Source of the DNA: Streptococcus ruminicola
GTDB taxonomy: Bacteria; Bacillota; Bacilli; Lactobacillales; Streptococcaceae
Reading direction: 5' to 3'
NCBI RefSeq assembly: GCF_011387195.1
Contig: NZ_CP046919.1
Coordinates: 186,001 to 250,000 of the forward strand
DNA length: 64,000 nt
Position numbers and translations under genes: made by a program. Every line of letters begins with the position of its first letter. The first letter of the stretch is position 1. The notes under the pieces are model-generated. The model saw nothing but the letters and a program-made list of their open reading frames with translations, was not told the DNA's origin and did no database searches. Positions 52,017 to 59,946 of this stretch are shown here, in pieces.

Positions 52017-53168
52017 TTAAAATAGCTGTTTGTAAAGAGCGATTGTTTCTTCCAATGTTGGCATAAATGGATTGCCTGGTGCGCAAGCATCAAGCAAAGC
52101 GTTTTTAGAAAGAAATTCGAAGTCGAATTCTTCTTCCTTGATATCAAGTTCTGTCAATTTCTTAGGAATACCAACGGTTGCTGACAATTTTTCAATTTCT
52201 GCAATAGCGTAATCAGCACATTCTTGGTCACTTTTATCTTCTGTATGAAGTCCTAGTCCTTTAGCCACATCTCGGAAAGCTGCTGGAACATGTTTGGCAT
52301 TTTCGCGTTCTACAATTGGTAAAATCATCGCACAACAAACACCATGTGGTAAATGATAAACAGCACCAAGTTGGTGAGCCATCGCATGCACGTAACCAAG
52401 TCCTGCATTATTAAATGCCATACCACCTAAGAAAATAGCATTAACCATGGCTTCACGCGCTTCAAGGTCATGACCATCAGCAACTGCACGTGGCAAATAT
52501 TCTTTGATTAACTCAATCGCACCAACTGAAAGTTTTTTCGTTGCTGCGTAAGCACCTGGTGTTACCAAAGCTTCGATAGCGTGAGTTAATGCATCCATAC
52601 CAGTTGCTGCAGTTAATGACTTAGGCATTGAAACCATTAATTCTGGGTCATTGACTGACATCAAAGCCAAGCTATTTTTATCAACCATAACCATTTTGAC
52701 TTTGCGTTCTTCATCTGTGATGACGTAGTTGATTGTAATTTCAGCTGATGTTCCTGCCGTTGTATTAATAGCAATGACTGGCAAGCCTTGTTTTTCTGAT
52801 TTCTGAACGCCTTCGTAATCCTGAGGACGACCCCCATTAGTAGCTAGGATGGACATACTGCTGGCAGCATCTTGAGGGGAACCTCCTCCAAGAGAAATGA
52901 TGAAATCACAACCATTTTCTTTTAGGGCTGCTAATCCTTCTTCAACGTTTTTAACGGTTGGGTTAGGGTCAACATCACTATAGACAACATAGTCAATGTT
53001 TTCAGCATCAAGCGGTGCCGTTACTTTAGGCAAAATATCACTCTTAGCAATAAAATGGTCAGTTACCAAAAGAGCTTTCTTATAACCATATCTCTTGATG
53101 TAACCACCAATTTCTTTAACCACTCCGCGACCAATAAGATTTTGAGATGGAACATAAAATACTGACAT
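52017..53168 (-). CDS. Iron-containing alcohol dehydrogenase
   Basis: A 383-residue group III alcohol dehydrogenase. The NAD(P)-binding segment is ISLGGGSPQDAA, metal ligands lie in MDALTHAIEALV and in YVHAMAHQLGAVYHLPHGVCCAMILP. It reduces aldehydes to alcohols during mixed-acid or propanediol-type fermentation; the exact substrate is unknown. It has its own terminator and a promoter-like region upstream. Confidence 0.9.
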   Translation of the reverse strand: MSVFYVPSQNLIGRGVVKEIGGYIKRYGYKKALLVTDHFIAKSDILPKVTAPLDAENIDYVVYSDVDPNPTVKNVEEGLAALKENGCDFIISLGGGSPQDAASSMSILATNGGRPQDYEGVQKSEKQGLPVIAINTTAGTSAEITINYVITDEERKVKMVMVDKNSLALMSVNDPELMVSMPKSLTAATGMDALTHAIEALVTPGAYAATKKLSVGAIELIKEYLPRAVADGHDLEAREAMVNAIFLGGMAFNNAGLGYVHAMAHQLGAVYHLPHGVCCAMILPIVERENAKHVPAAFRDVAKGLGLHTEDKSDQECADYAIAEIEKLSATVGIPKKLTELDIKEEEFDFEFLSKNALLDACAPGNPFMPTLEETIALYKQLF

Positions 53169-53347
53169 GAGTATAGCCTCCTTATGATTTTTTATTTTTT
53201 AGAAAACGTTTACATATATTATTCTAGCACTTTGCTTCTAAAAATTAAAAATAAAACCTTTGATTTATTTCAAAAATCCTCATTACCACCTCGCAGTCAT
53301 TTCATGCTATAATAGGGTAAATCTCTAGCTTACAAAGGAATTTAGAT

Positions 53348-54289
53348 ATGAATACATTTGAAGAAATTTTAGAAAAAATTAAAGCTTACGATACTATTAT
53401 CATTCACCGTCACCAAAGACCTGACCCAGATGCTCTAGGTAGCCAAGCTGGTTTACGTGAACTCATCAAACATAATTTCCCAGCAAAAAAAGTTTTAGCA
53501 ACTGGTTTTGATGAGCCAACTCTTGCATGGATTACGACAATGGATGAAGTGTCTGACAGCGATTACGACGGTGCTTTGGTTATCGTTACAGATACAGCAA
53601 ATACTCCTCGTATCGATGATGACCGCTACACAAATGGTGATTTCCTTATTAAGATTGATCACCACCCTAACGATGATGTTTATGGTGACTTGCTCTATGT
53701 AGACACTAAAGCATCAAGTGCCAGCGAAATCATCTCAGACTTCGCCTTTTCAACTGGTCTAAAATTTTCTAGCGAAGCTGCACGTCTTCTATACTCTGGT
53801 ATTGTTGGAGACACAGGACGTTTCTTATACCCATCTACAAGCAGCAAAACCTTCATGATTGCAAGTAAACTACGTGAATATGACTTTGATTTTTCAAGTC
53901 TAGCTCGCCAAATGGACTCTATTTCATTTAAAATTGCGAAACTTCAAGGCTTTGTCTATGATAACTTAGAAGTTGATGATAATGGGGCTGCGCGTGTGGT
54001 GTTAACGCAAGAAACTATGAAAAAATACAATGTCACTGAAGCTGAAACTTCTGCTATCGTTGGAGCTCCAGGTCGTATTGATTGTGTTCAATCTTGGGCA
54101 ATTTTCGTTGAACAAGCTAACGGTAACTACCGTGTTCGCTTGCGTAGTAAAACACAGGTCATCAACGAGATTGCTAAACGTCACGACGGAGGAGGGCACC
54201 CACTTGCCAGCGGAGCCAATTCTTACAGCCTTGAGGAAAACGAGCAAATCTATCAAGAAATCAAAGATTTACTAGCCTCAAAAAACTAA
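53348..54289 (+). CDS. nrnA: Bifunctional oligoribonuclease/PAP phosphatase NrnA
   Basis: A 313-residue DHH-DHHA1 phosphodiesterase that degrades nano-RNAs and 3'-phosphoadenosine 5'-phosphate. Metal motifs are IIHRHQRPDPDALGS, VTDTANTPR, DHHPNDD and the DHHA1 loop GGGHPLASGA near the C-terminus. It is the first rightward gene after the divergent adh and precedes rpmE. AAAGGAA lies upstream of the ATG. Confidence 0.94.
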   Translation: MNTFEEILEKIKAYDTIIIHRHQRPDPDALGSQAGLRELIKHNFPAKKVLATGFDEPTLAWITTMDEVSDSDYDGALVIVTDTANTPRIDDDRYTNGDFLIKIDHHPNDDVYGDLLYVDTKASSASEIISDFAFSTGLKFSSEAARLLYSGIVGDTGRFLYPSTSSKTFMIASKLREYDFDFSSLARQMDSISFKIAKLQGFVYDNLEVDDNGAARVVLTQETMKKYNVTEAETSAIVGAPGRIDCVQSWAIFVEQANGNYRVRLRSKTQVINEIAKRHDGGGHPLASGANSYSLEENEQIYQEIKDLLASKN

Positions 54290-54355
54290 GCTCAAGCCTG
54301 CTGTAGAGCGATTTTTAACAATTATATTTCAATTCAATTAATTTGCACAAAAGTC

Positions 54356-54384
54356 TTGTCAAATATCGCATTATTTGATAAACT
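54356..54384 (+). promoter_or_regulatory. rpmE promoter and leader hairpin
   Basis: TTGTCA (54356-54361), 17-bp spacer, TAAACT (54379-54384). The leader then holds ATGGTG/CACCAT, a hairpin just before the Shine-Dalgarno, which may autoregulate. Confidence 0.6.
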
Positions 54385-54447
54385 ATAGAAGTTAAAATAA
54401 CTATGGTGCGTAAAAAATCACCATGGCAGAAAGGAAATCTTTTAACA

Positions 54448-54693
54448 ATGAAACAAAATATCCACCCAGAATACCGTCCAGTAGTATTCATGGACACAAC
54501 TACTGGTTACAAATTCCTTAGCGGTTCTACAAAAGCTTCTGACGAAACTGTAGAATTTGAAGGCGCTACTTACCCACTTGTACGTGTGGAAATCTCATCA
54601 GATTCTCACCCATTCTACACTGGTCGCCAAAAATTCACTCAAGCAGATGGTCGTGTGGATCGCTTCAACAAAAAATACGGTTTCACAAAATAA
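54448..54693 (+). CDS. rpmE: Ribosomal protein L31 type B
   Basis: An 81-residue 50S protein ([31 protein letters not shown]...). It lacks the CxxC zinc site, so it is the zinc-free type B (C-minus) form. The ATG at 54448 has AAAGGAAA upstream; an earlier in-frame ATG at 54403 adds an untypical extension. The last 22 bp including the stop codon are the att site of the IME, so the coding sequence is unchanged by integration. Confidence 0.95.
   Translation: MKQNIHPEYRPVVFMDTTTGYKFLSGSTKASDETVEFEGATYPLVRVEISSDSHPFYTGRQKFTQADGRVDRFNKKYGFTK
54672..54693. repeat. IME attL core
   Basis: A 22-bp sequence beginning AAAATACGG and ending at the rpmE stop codon is repeated exactly at 62288-62309. The two copies delimit a 7.6-kb element. 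Confidence 0.9.
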
Positions 54694-54721
54694 TAAACCG
54701 CATTTATCAATTATTGTTGAT

Positions 54722-54760
54722 TTTAAGCCTTTTTCGAGAAATCGAAATTGGCTTTTTTTG
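54722..54760 (+). terminator. Element-supplied rpmE terminator
   Basis: A hairpin around TTTCGA GAAA TCGAAA with flanking AAGCC/GGCTT and a T-run. It resembles the original rpmE terminator now displaced to 62334-62358. Confidence 0.7.
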
Positions 54761-54765
54761 TTTTT

Positions 54766-54785
54766 AGTACCGTTTTTGGTACCGT
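54766..54785. repeat. IME arm-type repeats, left
   Basis: AGTACCGT and GGTACCGT lie 12 bp apart just inside attL; matching AGTACCGT/GGTACC motifs occur at the right end (62168-62186). Likely integrase arm sites. Confidence 0.55.
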
Positions 54786-54794
54786 CTTGGAAAA

Positions 54795-55952
54795 TTAGTT
54801 GTTTGACTTTTTGAGATAATCAGCAAACTTTTTAATCGTTCTTTCTCCTCCAGCTTCGGTTACATGACTATAGGTATCTAGTGTCATTTGGCTACTTGCA
54901 TGCCCTAACCGTCTAGCAGCATTTACTGGATCTACACCAATCTCAATCATCAATGTTGCATGAGTATGTCTAAAACCATGTGGCGATATTTTCTTTAGAT
55001 TATGTTTATCAATAATACGTTTTAGGTTATAATTTATATAATCTTGATACAATGGTTGTATTTTCCCGTCTCTATCAACAAACGTAAAGATATAATCATT
55101 CTCAATTAATGGGGTAACTGAAAGTTGCCCTTTTTCTTTTTTACTACGTACTTTCCATTCTCTCAAAATAGAAATAGTTTCATCATCCAAGGGAATTTGT
55201 CTTACTGAGAACCTGTTTTTCGTTCTTTTCTCAACAGCTTTTCCTCTAATTCGCCCTAAATTTTTGGTGATAGATAGTATTTGTTTATCAAAGTCAATAT
55301 CAGACCACCTCAAAGAATAAAGTTCACCTTTTCTTAACCCACTATAAGCTAGCAATCTAAATAAAGCATAATCTTTGTAGGACTCTTCTGCTTTTACAAT
55401 AGCTAAAAATTCATGCAACTCGTCAACATTAAAGAAATTATCCGATTGCTTATGATCCCGTTTTGGTAAAGTTATATCTCTCATAGGATTTTCAGCAATC
55501 AACTTCATCTTAACCGCAAAATTAAAAACTTGATTAGCATAAGACTTCACTTGCTTAATATTTCTAAACGTTTTTCCCTTTTCCGTGATAAACTCCTGGC
55601 ATTGCCAAGGAGTTATTTTTGAAATTTTAAAATTTCCTAGTATTGGTAAGATGTGTAACCGAAACATATCATCAGTACGGACGCTTGTGGTCCTCTCTAC
55701 AGTATCTTGATATGTTTTGAACCATTCTTCAAAAACTTCCTCAAAAGTCCTCTCAGAAGCTTTTAAAAGCTCTGTGAGCTCTCCTGTTAGTTTTTTATGA
55801 TAAATTATAGCTTCATGCTCCTTAGCTTCTCTACGTGTCTTAAAACCACTTTTAAAATAATCATGACGTTTCCCGTCAATAACTCGGTAAATTCTGACTT
55901 TGTAAAGATAGCCTGTTTTAGACTTTTTAGCCTTGTACTTAATAATAGACAT
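54795..55952 (-). CDS. int: IME tyrosine integrase
   Basis: A 385-residue tyrosine recombinase with an N-terminal arm-binding domain (KSKTGYLYKVRIYRVIDGKRHDYFKSGFKTRREAKEHE). Catalytic residues: Arg in SGLRKGELYSLRW, His-x-x-Arg in SPHGFRHTHATLM, His in LGHASS, Tyr in TLDTYSHV. The ATG at 55952 has GGAG upstream at 8 bases. It reads toward attL at rpmE, as expected of the enzyme that catalyses this site. Confidence 0.92.
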   Translation of the reverse strand: MSIIKYKAKKSKTGYLYKVRIYRVIDGKRHDYFKSGFKTRREAKEHEAIIYHKKLTGELTELLKASERTFEEVFEEWFKTYQDTVERTTSVRTDDMFRLHILPILGNFKISKITPWQCQEFITEKGKTFRNIKQVKSYANQVFNFAVKMKLIAENPMRDITLPKRDHKQSDNFFNVDELHEFLAIVKAEESYKDYALFRLLAYSGLRKGELYSLRWSDIDFDKQILSITKNLGRIRGKAVEKRTKNRFSVRQIPLDDETISILREWKVRSKKEKGQLSVTPLIENDYIFTFVDRDGKIQPLYQDYINYNLKRIIDKHNLKKISPHGFRHTHATLMIEIGVDPVNAARRLGHASSQMTLDTYSHVTEAGGERTIKKFADYLKKSNN

Positions 55953-55971
55953 TGCAATTTCTCCGTTTCTA

Positions 55972-56001
55972 AAGTTTCGGAGCTTATAAAACAATGAAAT
56001 T
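55972..56001. repeat. 30-bp repeat, copy 1
   Basis: A 30-bp segment containing TTCGGAGCTTATAAAACA is present in exact inverted orientation at 62129-62158; 24 bp of it recur in direct orientation at 56704-56727. This copy lies between the integrase start and the repressor stop. Confidence 0.85.
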
Positions 56002-56006
56002 ACATG

Positions 56007-56573
56007 TTAGTCTTTCTTTTGTCTAGCTTTCTGCATAACTTTATACTCTTCGGACTTCTCCCACTCTTCCCAAACGTAATGATAAGGTGAGCTTTTATCT
56101 CCGCTCTTATTTAACAGATATGGAAATACTGTATCCGACTGCTCTTTTAAAAATTGCTTATAGGCTTTCACAATAATTGGGTGATAGCCTTTTTCTTTTA
56201 TCAAAAAATCAATATGACTTTCTAAAATTCCTGTTCCACTAATATCAGCAAGTAAACCGGCAACATCATCTTTAAAAGGTGTCCAATCATCAATCTTTTT
56301 ACTTACAACAGAACCGTCTTTTAAAAACTTAACAAACAATTTAACAAAACTATCCTCACTAGGATTTTTTAAAACTGGGTTATCGTCCAAGCCAAGTAAA
56401 TATGGAACAGATACACCAAAATAATTTGCAAGTATTTGGGCATTTTTCTTTTTAGGTGTTGAATAACCATTTTCATAGTTTGAAATAGTTGATAATCCGA
56501 TACCCGTCTCTGCAGATAATTCCTTCATTGTCTTTCCAAATTGTTTTCGTAATTCATTCACTCTATTATCCAA
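56007..56573 (-). CDS. IME XRE-family repressor
   Basis: A 188-residue HTH protein (NELRKQFGKTMKELSAETGIGLSTISNYENGYSTPKKKNAQILANYFGVSVPYLLGLD) with a C-terminal helical domain of about 120 residues and no protease motif. The TTG at 56573 has GGAGG 8 bases upstream and is preferred over the ATG at 56606. Divergent from the excisionase/rep operon, it probably represses it via TTACAA-N5-TTGTAA operators. Confidence 0.83.
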   Translation of the reverse strand: MDNRVNELRKQFGKTMKELSAETGIGLSTISNYENGYSTPKKKNAQILANYFGVSVPYLLGLDDNPVLKNPSEDSFVKLFVKFLKDGSVVSKKIDDWTPFKDDVAGLLADISGTGILESHIDFLIKEKGYHPIIVKAYKQFLKEQSDTVFPYLLNKSGDKSSPYHYVWEEWEKSEEYKVMQKARQKKD

Positions 56574-56619
56574 TAAAACACCTCCGCTTGGGCTATATTT
56601 TATCATATATACACCATTT

Positions 56620-56698
56620 TTACAAAAAAATTGTAAAAAATAATTGTTTTTACAAATATTTTGTAATATAATAACTGTAAATTACAAAATATTTGTAA
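56620..56698. promoter_or_regulatory. Three operators and rightward promoter of the IME
   Basis: TTACAA-N5-TTGTAA occurs at 56620-56636, 56650-56666 and 56682-56698, each 17 bp. The middle site fills exactly the 17-bp spacer between TTGTTT (-35, 56644-56649) and TATAAT (-10, 56667-56672). Confidence 0.85.
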
Positions 56699-56703
56699 TT
56701 CGG

Positions 56704-56727
56704 TTCGGAGCTTATAAAACAATGAAA
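56704..56727. repeat. 30-bp repeat, copy 2 (24 bp)
   Basis: Direct 24-bp copy of the repeat at 55972-56001, in the leader of the excisionase-like gene just before AAAGGA. Confidence 0.8.
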
Positions 56728-56738
56728 GGAAAAACAAG

Positions 56739-57017
56739 ATGTCTGAAGAATTCATTTTACAATTACCTAAGCGAAAAGAAAAAGAGCTTTTAGCTCGCTA
56801 CGATAACATGCTACAAACCGCCATTGAAAAAGCCCTTGAAGACAAGGAACTTTATAAACCATTGGTTCGTATGTCTGGTTTAAGTCGTTGGCTAGATGTT
56901 TCAACGACTACTATTGCAAAATGGCAAAAAGAAGGGATGCCTTATATGGTTATTGACGGAGTAACTTTATACGACAAACGAAAAGTTGCTCAATGGCTAC
57001 AACAATTTGAGAGGTAA
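56739..57017 (+). CDS. Excisionase-like DNA-binding protein
   Basis: A 92-residue protein with a helix-turn-helix (RMSGLSRWLDVSTTTIAKWQKEGMPYMVIDGVTLYDKRKVAQWLQQFER) like small Xis or MerR-type regulators. It heads the rightward operon from the operator region and probably assists excision. AAAGGA precedes the ATG. The operon continues with RepA_N and an Spx-like gene. Confidence 0.78.
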   Translation: MSEEFILQLPKRKEKELLARYDNMLQTAIEKALEDKELYKPLVRMSGLSRWLDVSTTTIAKWQKEGMPYMVIDGVTLYDKRKVAQWLQQFER

Positions 57018-57024
57018 GAATATT

Positions 57025-57351
57025 ATGGACTACGATAGTGAAAACTTTTTAATTCCTAAAATTCTCTTCCAAGATGAATTTTATAGTGAATTGTCATTCA
57101 ATGATATTTTTGTGTACTCGGTCTTAAAAGACAAGCAGATTGAAGCTGCTGAAAAAGGTTGGATAGATACTGATGGTAGTGTTTATCTAAGTTATACCAT
57201 GAAAGAACTCGCAAAAATGTTTTCTTGCAGTAAAGAAACAATGATAAAAATCATGAGACGTTTAGAAGAATTCAATCTAATTGAACGTGAAAGGGAAGAT
57301 GTTTTTTATGGATATAGTCTCCCTTATAGAACTTACATTAACGAGGTGTGA
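57025..57351 (+). CDS. RepA_N-domain replication initiator-like protein
   Basis: A 108-residue protein consisting almost only of the RepA_N winged helix (FLIPKILFQDEFYSELSFNDIFVYSVLKDKQIEAAEKGWIDTDGSVYLSYTMKELAKMFSCSKETMIKIMRRLEEFNLIERER). Plasmid initiators of this family are usually three times longer. It may be a truncated initiator or a regulator. The ATG at 57025 follows GAGAGG. It is the second gene of the IME operon. Confidence 0.78.
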   Translation: MDYDSENFLIPKILFQDEFYSELSFNDIFVYSVLKDKQIEAAEKGWIDTDGSVYLSYTMKELAKMFSCSKETMIKIMRRLEEFNLIEREREDVFYGYSLPYRTYINEV

Positions 57352-57352
57352 G

Positions 57353-57994
57353 ATGATGAAAATCTACTTTGGCAATGACGAAGAAAACAACTTACTTGTT
57401 AAAAAGCGCTTAGAAAGTTTCAAAATTGACTACGAAGAATATTCTAGCAAAGACATTGATTATCAAACACTACTGAATTGGTTTACCAACTCCTCAGATA
57501 TGTTTGAATTTCTACAGCCTAGATTAATGAGGTACAAACTTGACAGTAAACTAACATTTAATCAGTTTGTATTGAAAATACTAACTGATATCGATAATTC
57601 ACTTAAACTTCCTCTAGTTGTTACAGATACAGAAATACTTCCTGGCCTAACACCTGGTGAGGTAACAATATTTCTTCCAGCAGAATATCGTAAAACAGAA
57701 AGAATTCAACTTTATCATCAGCTAAATCAACTAGATAATGAACGTCGATTCTGGAGAAACCTGAAAATCTTTCGTGAACAATCTGGCTTACGTTGGTTTG
57801 AGTTTAACCAATTGATGTTTTCGGATACTTCTGATGACTTAGGAGAAGTCAAAAAGGCTAAAGATAAATTTTTCACTTATAAGCGAAATTTAAAAATTCC
57901 ACCTCAAGATCAAATCGAAAAAGCAGCTAAAATTTTAATGGTTGAACCAGAAGATTTTTTCACAAAAACTGTCTCAGATTTACAAAATTTCTAG
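57353..57994 (+). CDS. Spx/ArsC-like domain protein with helical C-terminus
   Basis: A 213-residue protein. The N-terminal 110 residues follow the ArsC/Spx thioredoxin-like pattern (MKIYFGNDEENNLLVKKRLESFKIDYEEYSSKDIDYQTLLNWF ... NSLKLPLVVTDTEILPGLTPGEVTIFLP), but no CxxC or catalytic Cys is present. Residues 125-213 are helical and may form a DNA-binding or RNA polymerase-contacting domain (RIQLYHQLNQLDNERRFWRNLKIFREQSG). The start at 57353 has GAGGTG upstream. A transcription-modulating role is inferred; no function is known. Confidence 0.65.
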   Translation: MMKIYFGNDEENNLLVKKRLESFKIDYEEYSSKDIDYQTLLNWFTNSSDMFEFLQPRLMRYKLDSKLTFNQFVLKILTDIDNSLKLPLVVTDTEILPGLTPGEVTIFLPAEYRKTERIQLYHQLNQLDNERRFWRNLKIFREQSGLRWFEFNQLMFSDTSDDLGEVKKAKDKFFTYKRNLKIPPQDQIEKAAKILMVEPEDFFTKTVSDLQNF

Positions 57995-58285
57995 TCTAAA
58001 ATTTTATGAAAACAGCTATGAAAATATTATGAAAATGAATTTTTGGGGTCAAATTTTTGGAGGGCCCGAAAATTTTATAACAGGGCGCCCTCTAACAGCC
58101 CGCTATGTGCACATCTGATGTGCATCCACTACACCCGTTTTTTGGCAAGTTTGGCTGGAGAAAAATGAAAATGGTTCGACGAAGTCGGCTCGGGGTTGCT
58201 CCCCCGAGAATGTCATTTTACGTAAGCCTTTGCGCAGACAAAAAAATCGGCGCCGATAGGCGACCATCAAAGAAAGGAGTTCTTT
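57995..58285. other. GC-rich gap before Rep, candidate double-strand origin
   Basis: About 290 bases with several hairpins: GGGCGCCC, a TGTGCA-rich cluster (58105-58127), and CTCGGGG/CCCCGAG (58189-58206). The sequence is more GC-rich than the element and lies directly upstream of the Rep_trans gene, where a nick origin would be expected. Confidence 0.45.
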
Positions 58286-59137
58286 TTGGATATAAAAGTC
58301 AGTTTGGATAACATTACAATAACAGCATATGTCAAAACAAAAAAGCTTCATTTACTAAAAGAATTGGTTGAAAGCCACGTTGCAATCATTGTGACTACTG
58401 CTATGACTGACCTATTTAATGCTTCTACTAAGGCTGAGGGTCGTGTTATCCTCAAAATAGATTATGACAAAAGAAAAGGACAAGCCTTTCATGCTCGCCC
58501 ATTCCGTCTGGAGTTCAACCCTAATAAACTCCGTCCAATTGATAAAAAAATCATTGACACCATTATACCATGCCTTGAGGATATTTCAATATCCCGTGCC
58601 GACTTAGCATTTGATTTATTTGAGGTAGATTGTAGCGAATTTGTTTTAGAGAAAAAAGGCAGACCAACTGCAACAAAAGAATTTAGATCTAATCTAGGAA
58701 AACTTGAAACAAAGTATCTTGGTGCTTCTCGCTCAGAAAAACAAATTAGGCTATATAATAAAAAAATTGAGCAACTAGAAAATGGAACCCCCGCAGAAAA
58801 AGAATTTGCAAAACATTTTTCCAACTGGTGGCGTTTAGAATTTCAACTTCGCAATCGTTCTGTTGAAGAAATATTTGACGTTATTAATTCGATCATTTTT
58901 AAACCCTTTGATTTTACTGATCTACCAGTTGAAACACAGATTTATCTTGTGGCTTATACTCGTGATAAAAATGTATGGAAAAAACTACATAGGAATACCA
59001 GAACCAAATATAAAAAAATTCTTGAAAGTTATAAAACGTCCGAAATAGACTATTTAGAACTCTTGAAAGAATTACTTAAACATGAACGCCCGAGACTTGA
59101 AAAAGAATTAGCTTATTTTAGTGGTCGAACACCCTAA
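58286..59137 (+). CDS. Rep_trans-family replication initiation protein
   Basis: A 283-residue protein of the Rep_trans/rolling-circle initiator family (also relatives of MobT). Conserved parts are FRLEFNPNKLRPIDK, ISRADLAFDLFEVD and the Tyr-containing LGASRSEKQIRLYNKKIEQLEN, followed by WWRLEFQLRNRS. The active Tyr is probably in the RLYNKK segment. The start codon is TTG with AAAGGAG upstream. Since a separate MobV relaxase is present, this protein more likely drives element replication than transfer. Confidence 0.85.
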   Translation: MDIKVSLDNITITAYVKTKKLHLLKELVESHVAIIVTTAMTDLFNASTKAEGRVILKIDYDKRKGQAFHARPFRLEFNPNKLRPIDKKIIDTIIPCLEDISISRADLAFDLFEVDCSEFVLEKKGRPTATKEFRSNLGKLETKYLGASRSEKQIRLYNKKIEQLENGTPAEKEFAKHFSNWWRLEFQLRNRSVEEIFDVINSIIFKPFDFTDLPVETQIYLVAYTRDKNVWKKLHRNTRTKYKKILESYKTSEIDYLELLKELLKHERPRLEKELAYFSGRTP

Positions 59138-59144
59138 ATACTTT

Positions 59145-59162
59145 CAACCAAAAGGTTGAAAA
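59145..59162. repeat. Hairpin repeat CAACCAAAAGGTTG, copy 1
   Basis: CAACCAAAAGGTTGAAAA follows the rep gene and is repeated exactly at 59305-59322 inside the next gene. Each copy is a 5-bp hairpin. Confidence 0.6.
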
Positions 59163-59194
59163 TACATTAATACCAATACTTTGAGAGGTTAAAA

Positions 59195-59629
59195 ATGAGA
59201 ATAAAAGACTATGCAGAGAGTCAAGGAGTAACTACTCAATCCGTATATAAGAAGATACGGTCGACTAAATATAAAAACAGATTAAATGGTCATTTATATA
59301 GAGACAACCAAAAGGTTGAAAACCTTGATTTAATAGGCATTAAGATACTAGAAGATTATGCTTTTGAAAATGATGTCATAAAATTAGAGCATGAATTAAA
59401 CAAACTCAAGAAAACGAATAAAGAAGAAAAACAAGACATGCAAATTAGGATAGATAAGTTAGCTAATAAATTAACTTCATCACTTGAAAATCGTAATAAC
59501 CTTATTCAAGAAAGATACGATTTACTGGATTACATTAGGTGTTTAGAACGACAGAGGATTATCCTACTTATTGTTATCATTACGATAGTACTTAGCTTTC
59601 TAATTGTGATTAGCTTCACTCTTTTTTAA
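59195..59629 (+). CDS. HTH / coiled-coil / transmembrane protein
   Basis: A 144-residue protein: N-terminal HTH (MRIKDYAESQGVTTQSVYKKIRST), coiled coil at residues 60-110, and a C-terminal membrane helix (IILLIVIITIVLSFLIVISFTLF). The layout resembles small plasmid maintenance or DUF536-type proteins with an added membrane anchor. It could tether element DNA to the membrane; the function is unknown. GAGAGG lies upstream of the ATG. Confidence 0.7.
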   Translation: MRIKDYAESQGVTTQSVYKKIRSTKYKNRLNGHLYRDNQKVENLDLIGIKILEDYAFENDVIKLEHELNKLKKTNKEEKQDMQIRIDKLANKLTSSLENRNNLIQERYDLLDYIRCLERQRIILLIVIITIVLSFLIVISFTLF

Positions 59630-59635
59630 AGGAAA

Positions 59636-59775
59636 TTGTCGGACAATGCGAAGCCGTCCGACCTTTGGCACTGACTAAGTGCCCTACTCGCTTCGGCGAG
59701 TTATAGTCGGAACTCCTCTTGTGGCTCGAGAGTTGTTCCGATGTCGCTACTATTTTTGGAGCGACCAGCCGTCTG
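59636..59775. other. Array of short hairpins
   Basis: Consecutive palindromes TCGGAC/GTCCGA, GGCACT/AGTGCC, ACTCGC/GCGAGT, CGGAAC/GTTCCG and GTCGCT/AGCGAC follow each other upstream of oriT. The gap 59630-59946 has no gene. Confidence 0.6.
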
Positions 59776-59792
59776 CAAGACCCTTCGGAGAA

Positions 59793-59836
59793 CGCACTTT
59801 TACGAAGTAAAGCGTAGTGCGTTACACTTTACATGG
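59793..59836 (+). other. pMV158-type oriT
   Basis: A CACTTTTACGAAGTAAAGCG imperfect repeat is followed by TAGTGCG^TTACACTTTACATG, very close to the pMV158 nick region TAGTGTG^TTATACTTTACATG (from memory). The predicted nick is between 59821 and 59822, 125 bp upstream of the MobV gene. Confidence 0.8.
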
Positions 59837-59946
59837 AAGTAGTGCCGACCTCTTAAGAGAAAACTAATTGTGTGGTTGCTTATTCGTGGTGGCAATTTCC
59901 GCCACCACCTCGGCGACCTTTTGAGCCGAGAAAGGAGCTTTGAAAT

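Noticed and set aside
54315..54497. Leftward 60-codon frame over the rpmE promoter
   Set aside because: Antisense to the rpmE leader and start; no ribosome-binding site.
58103..58351. Leftward 82-codon frame upstream of the Rep gene
   Set aside because: It overlaps the GC-rich hairpin region and the Rep start; Cys/Phe-rich sequence unlike a real protein, no Shine-Dalgarno.
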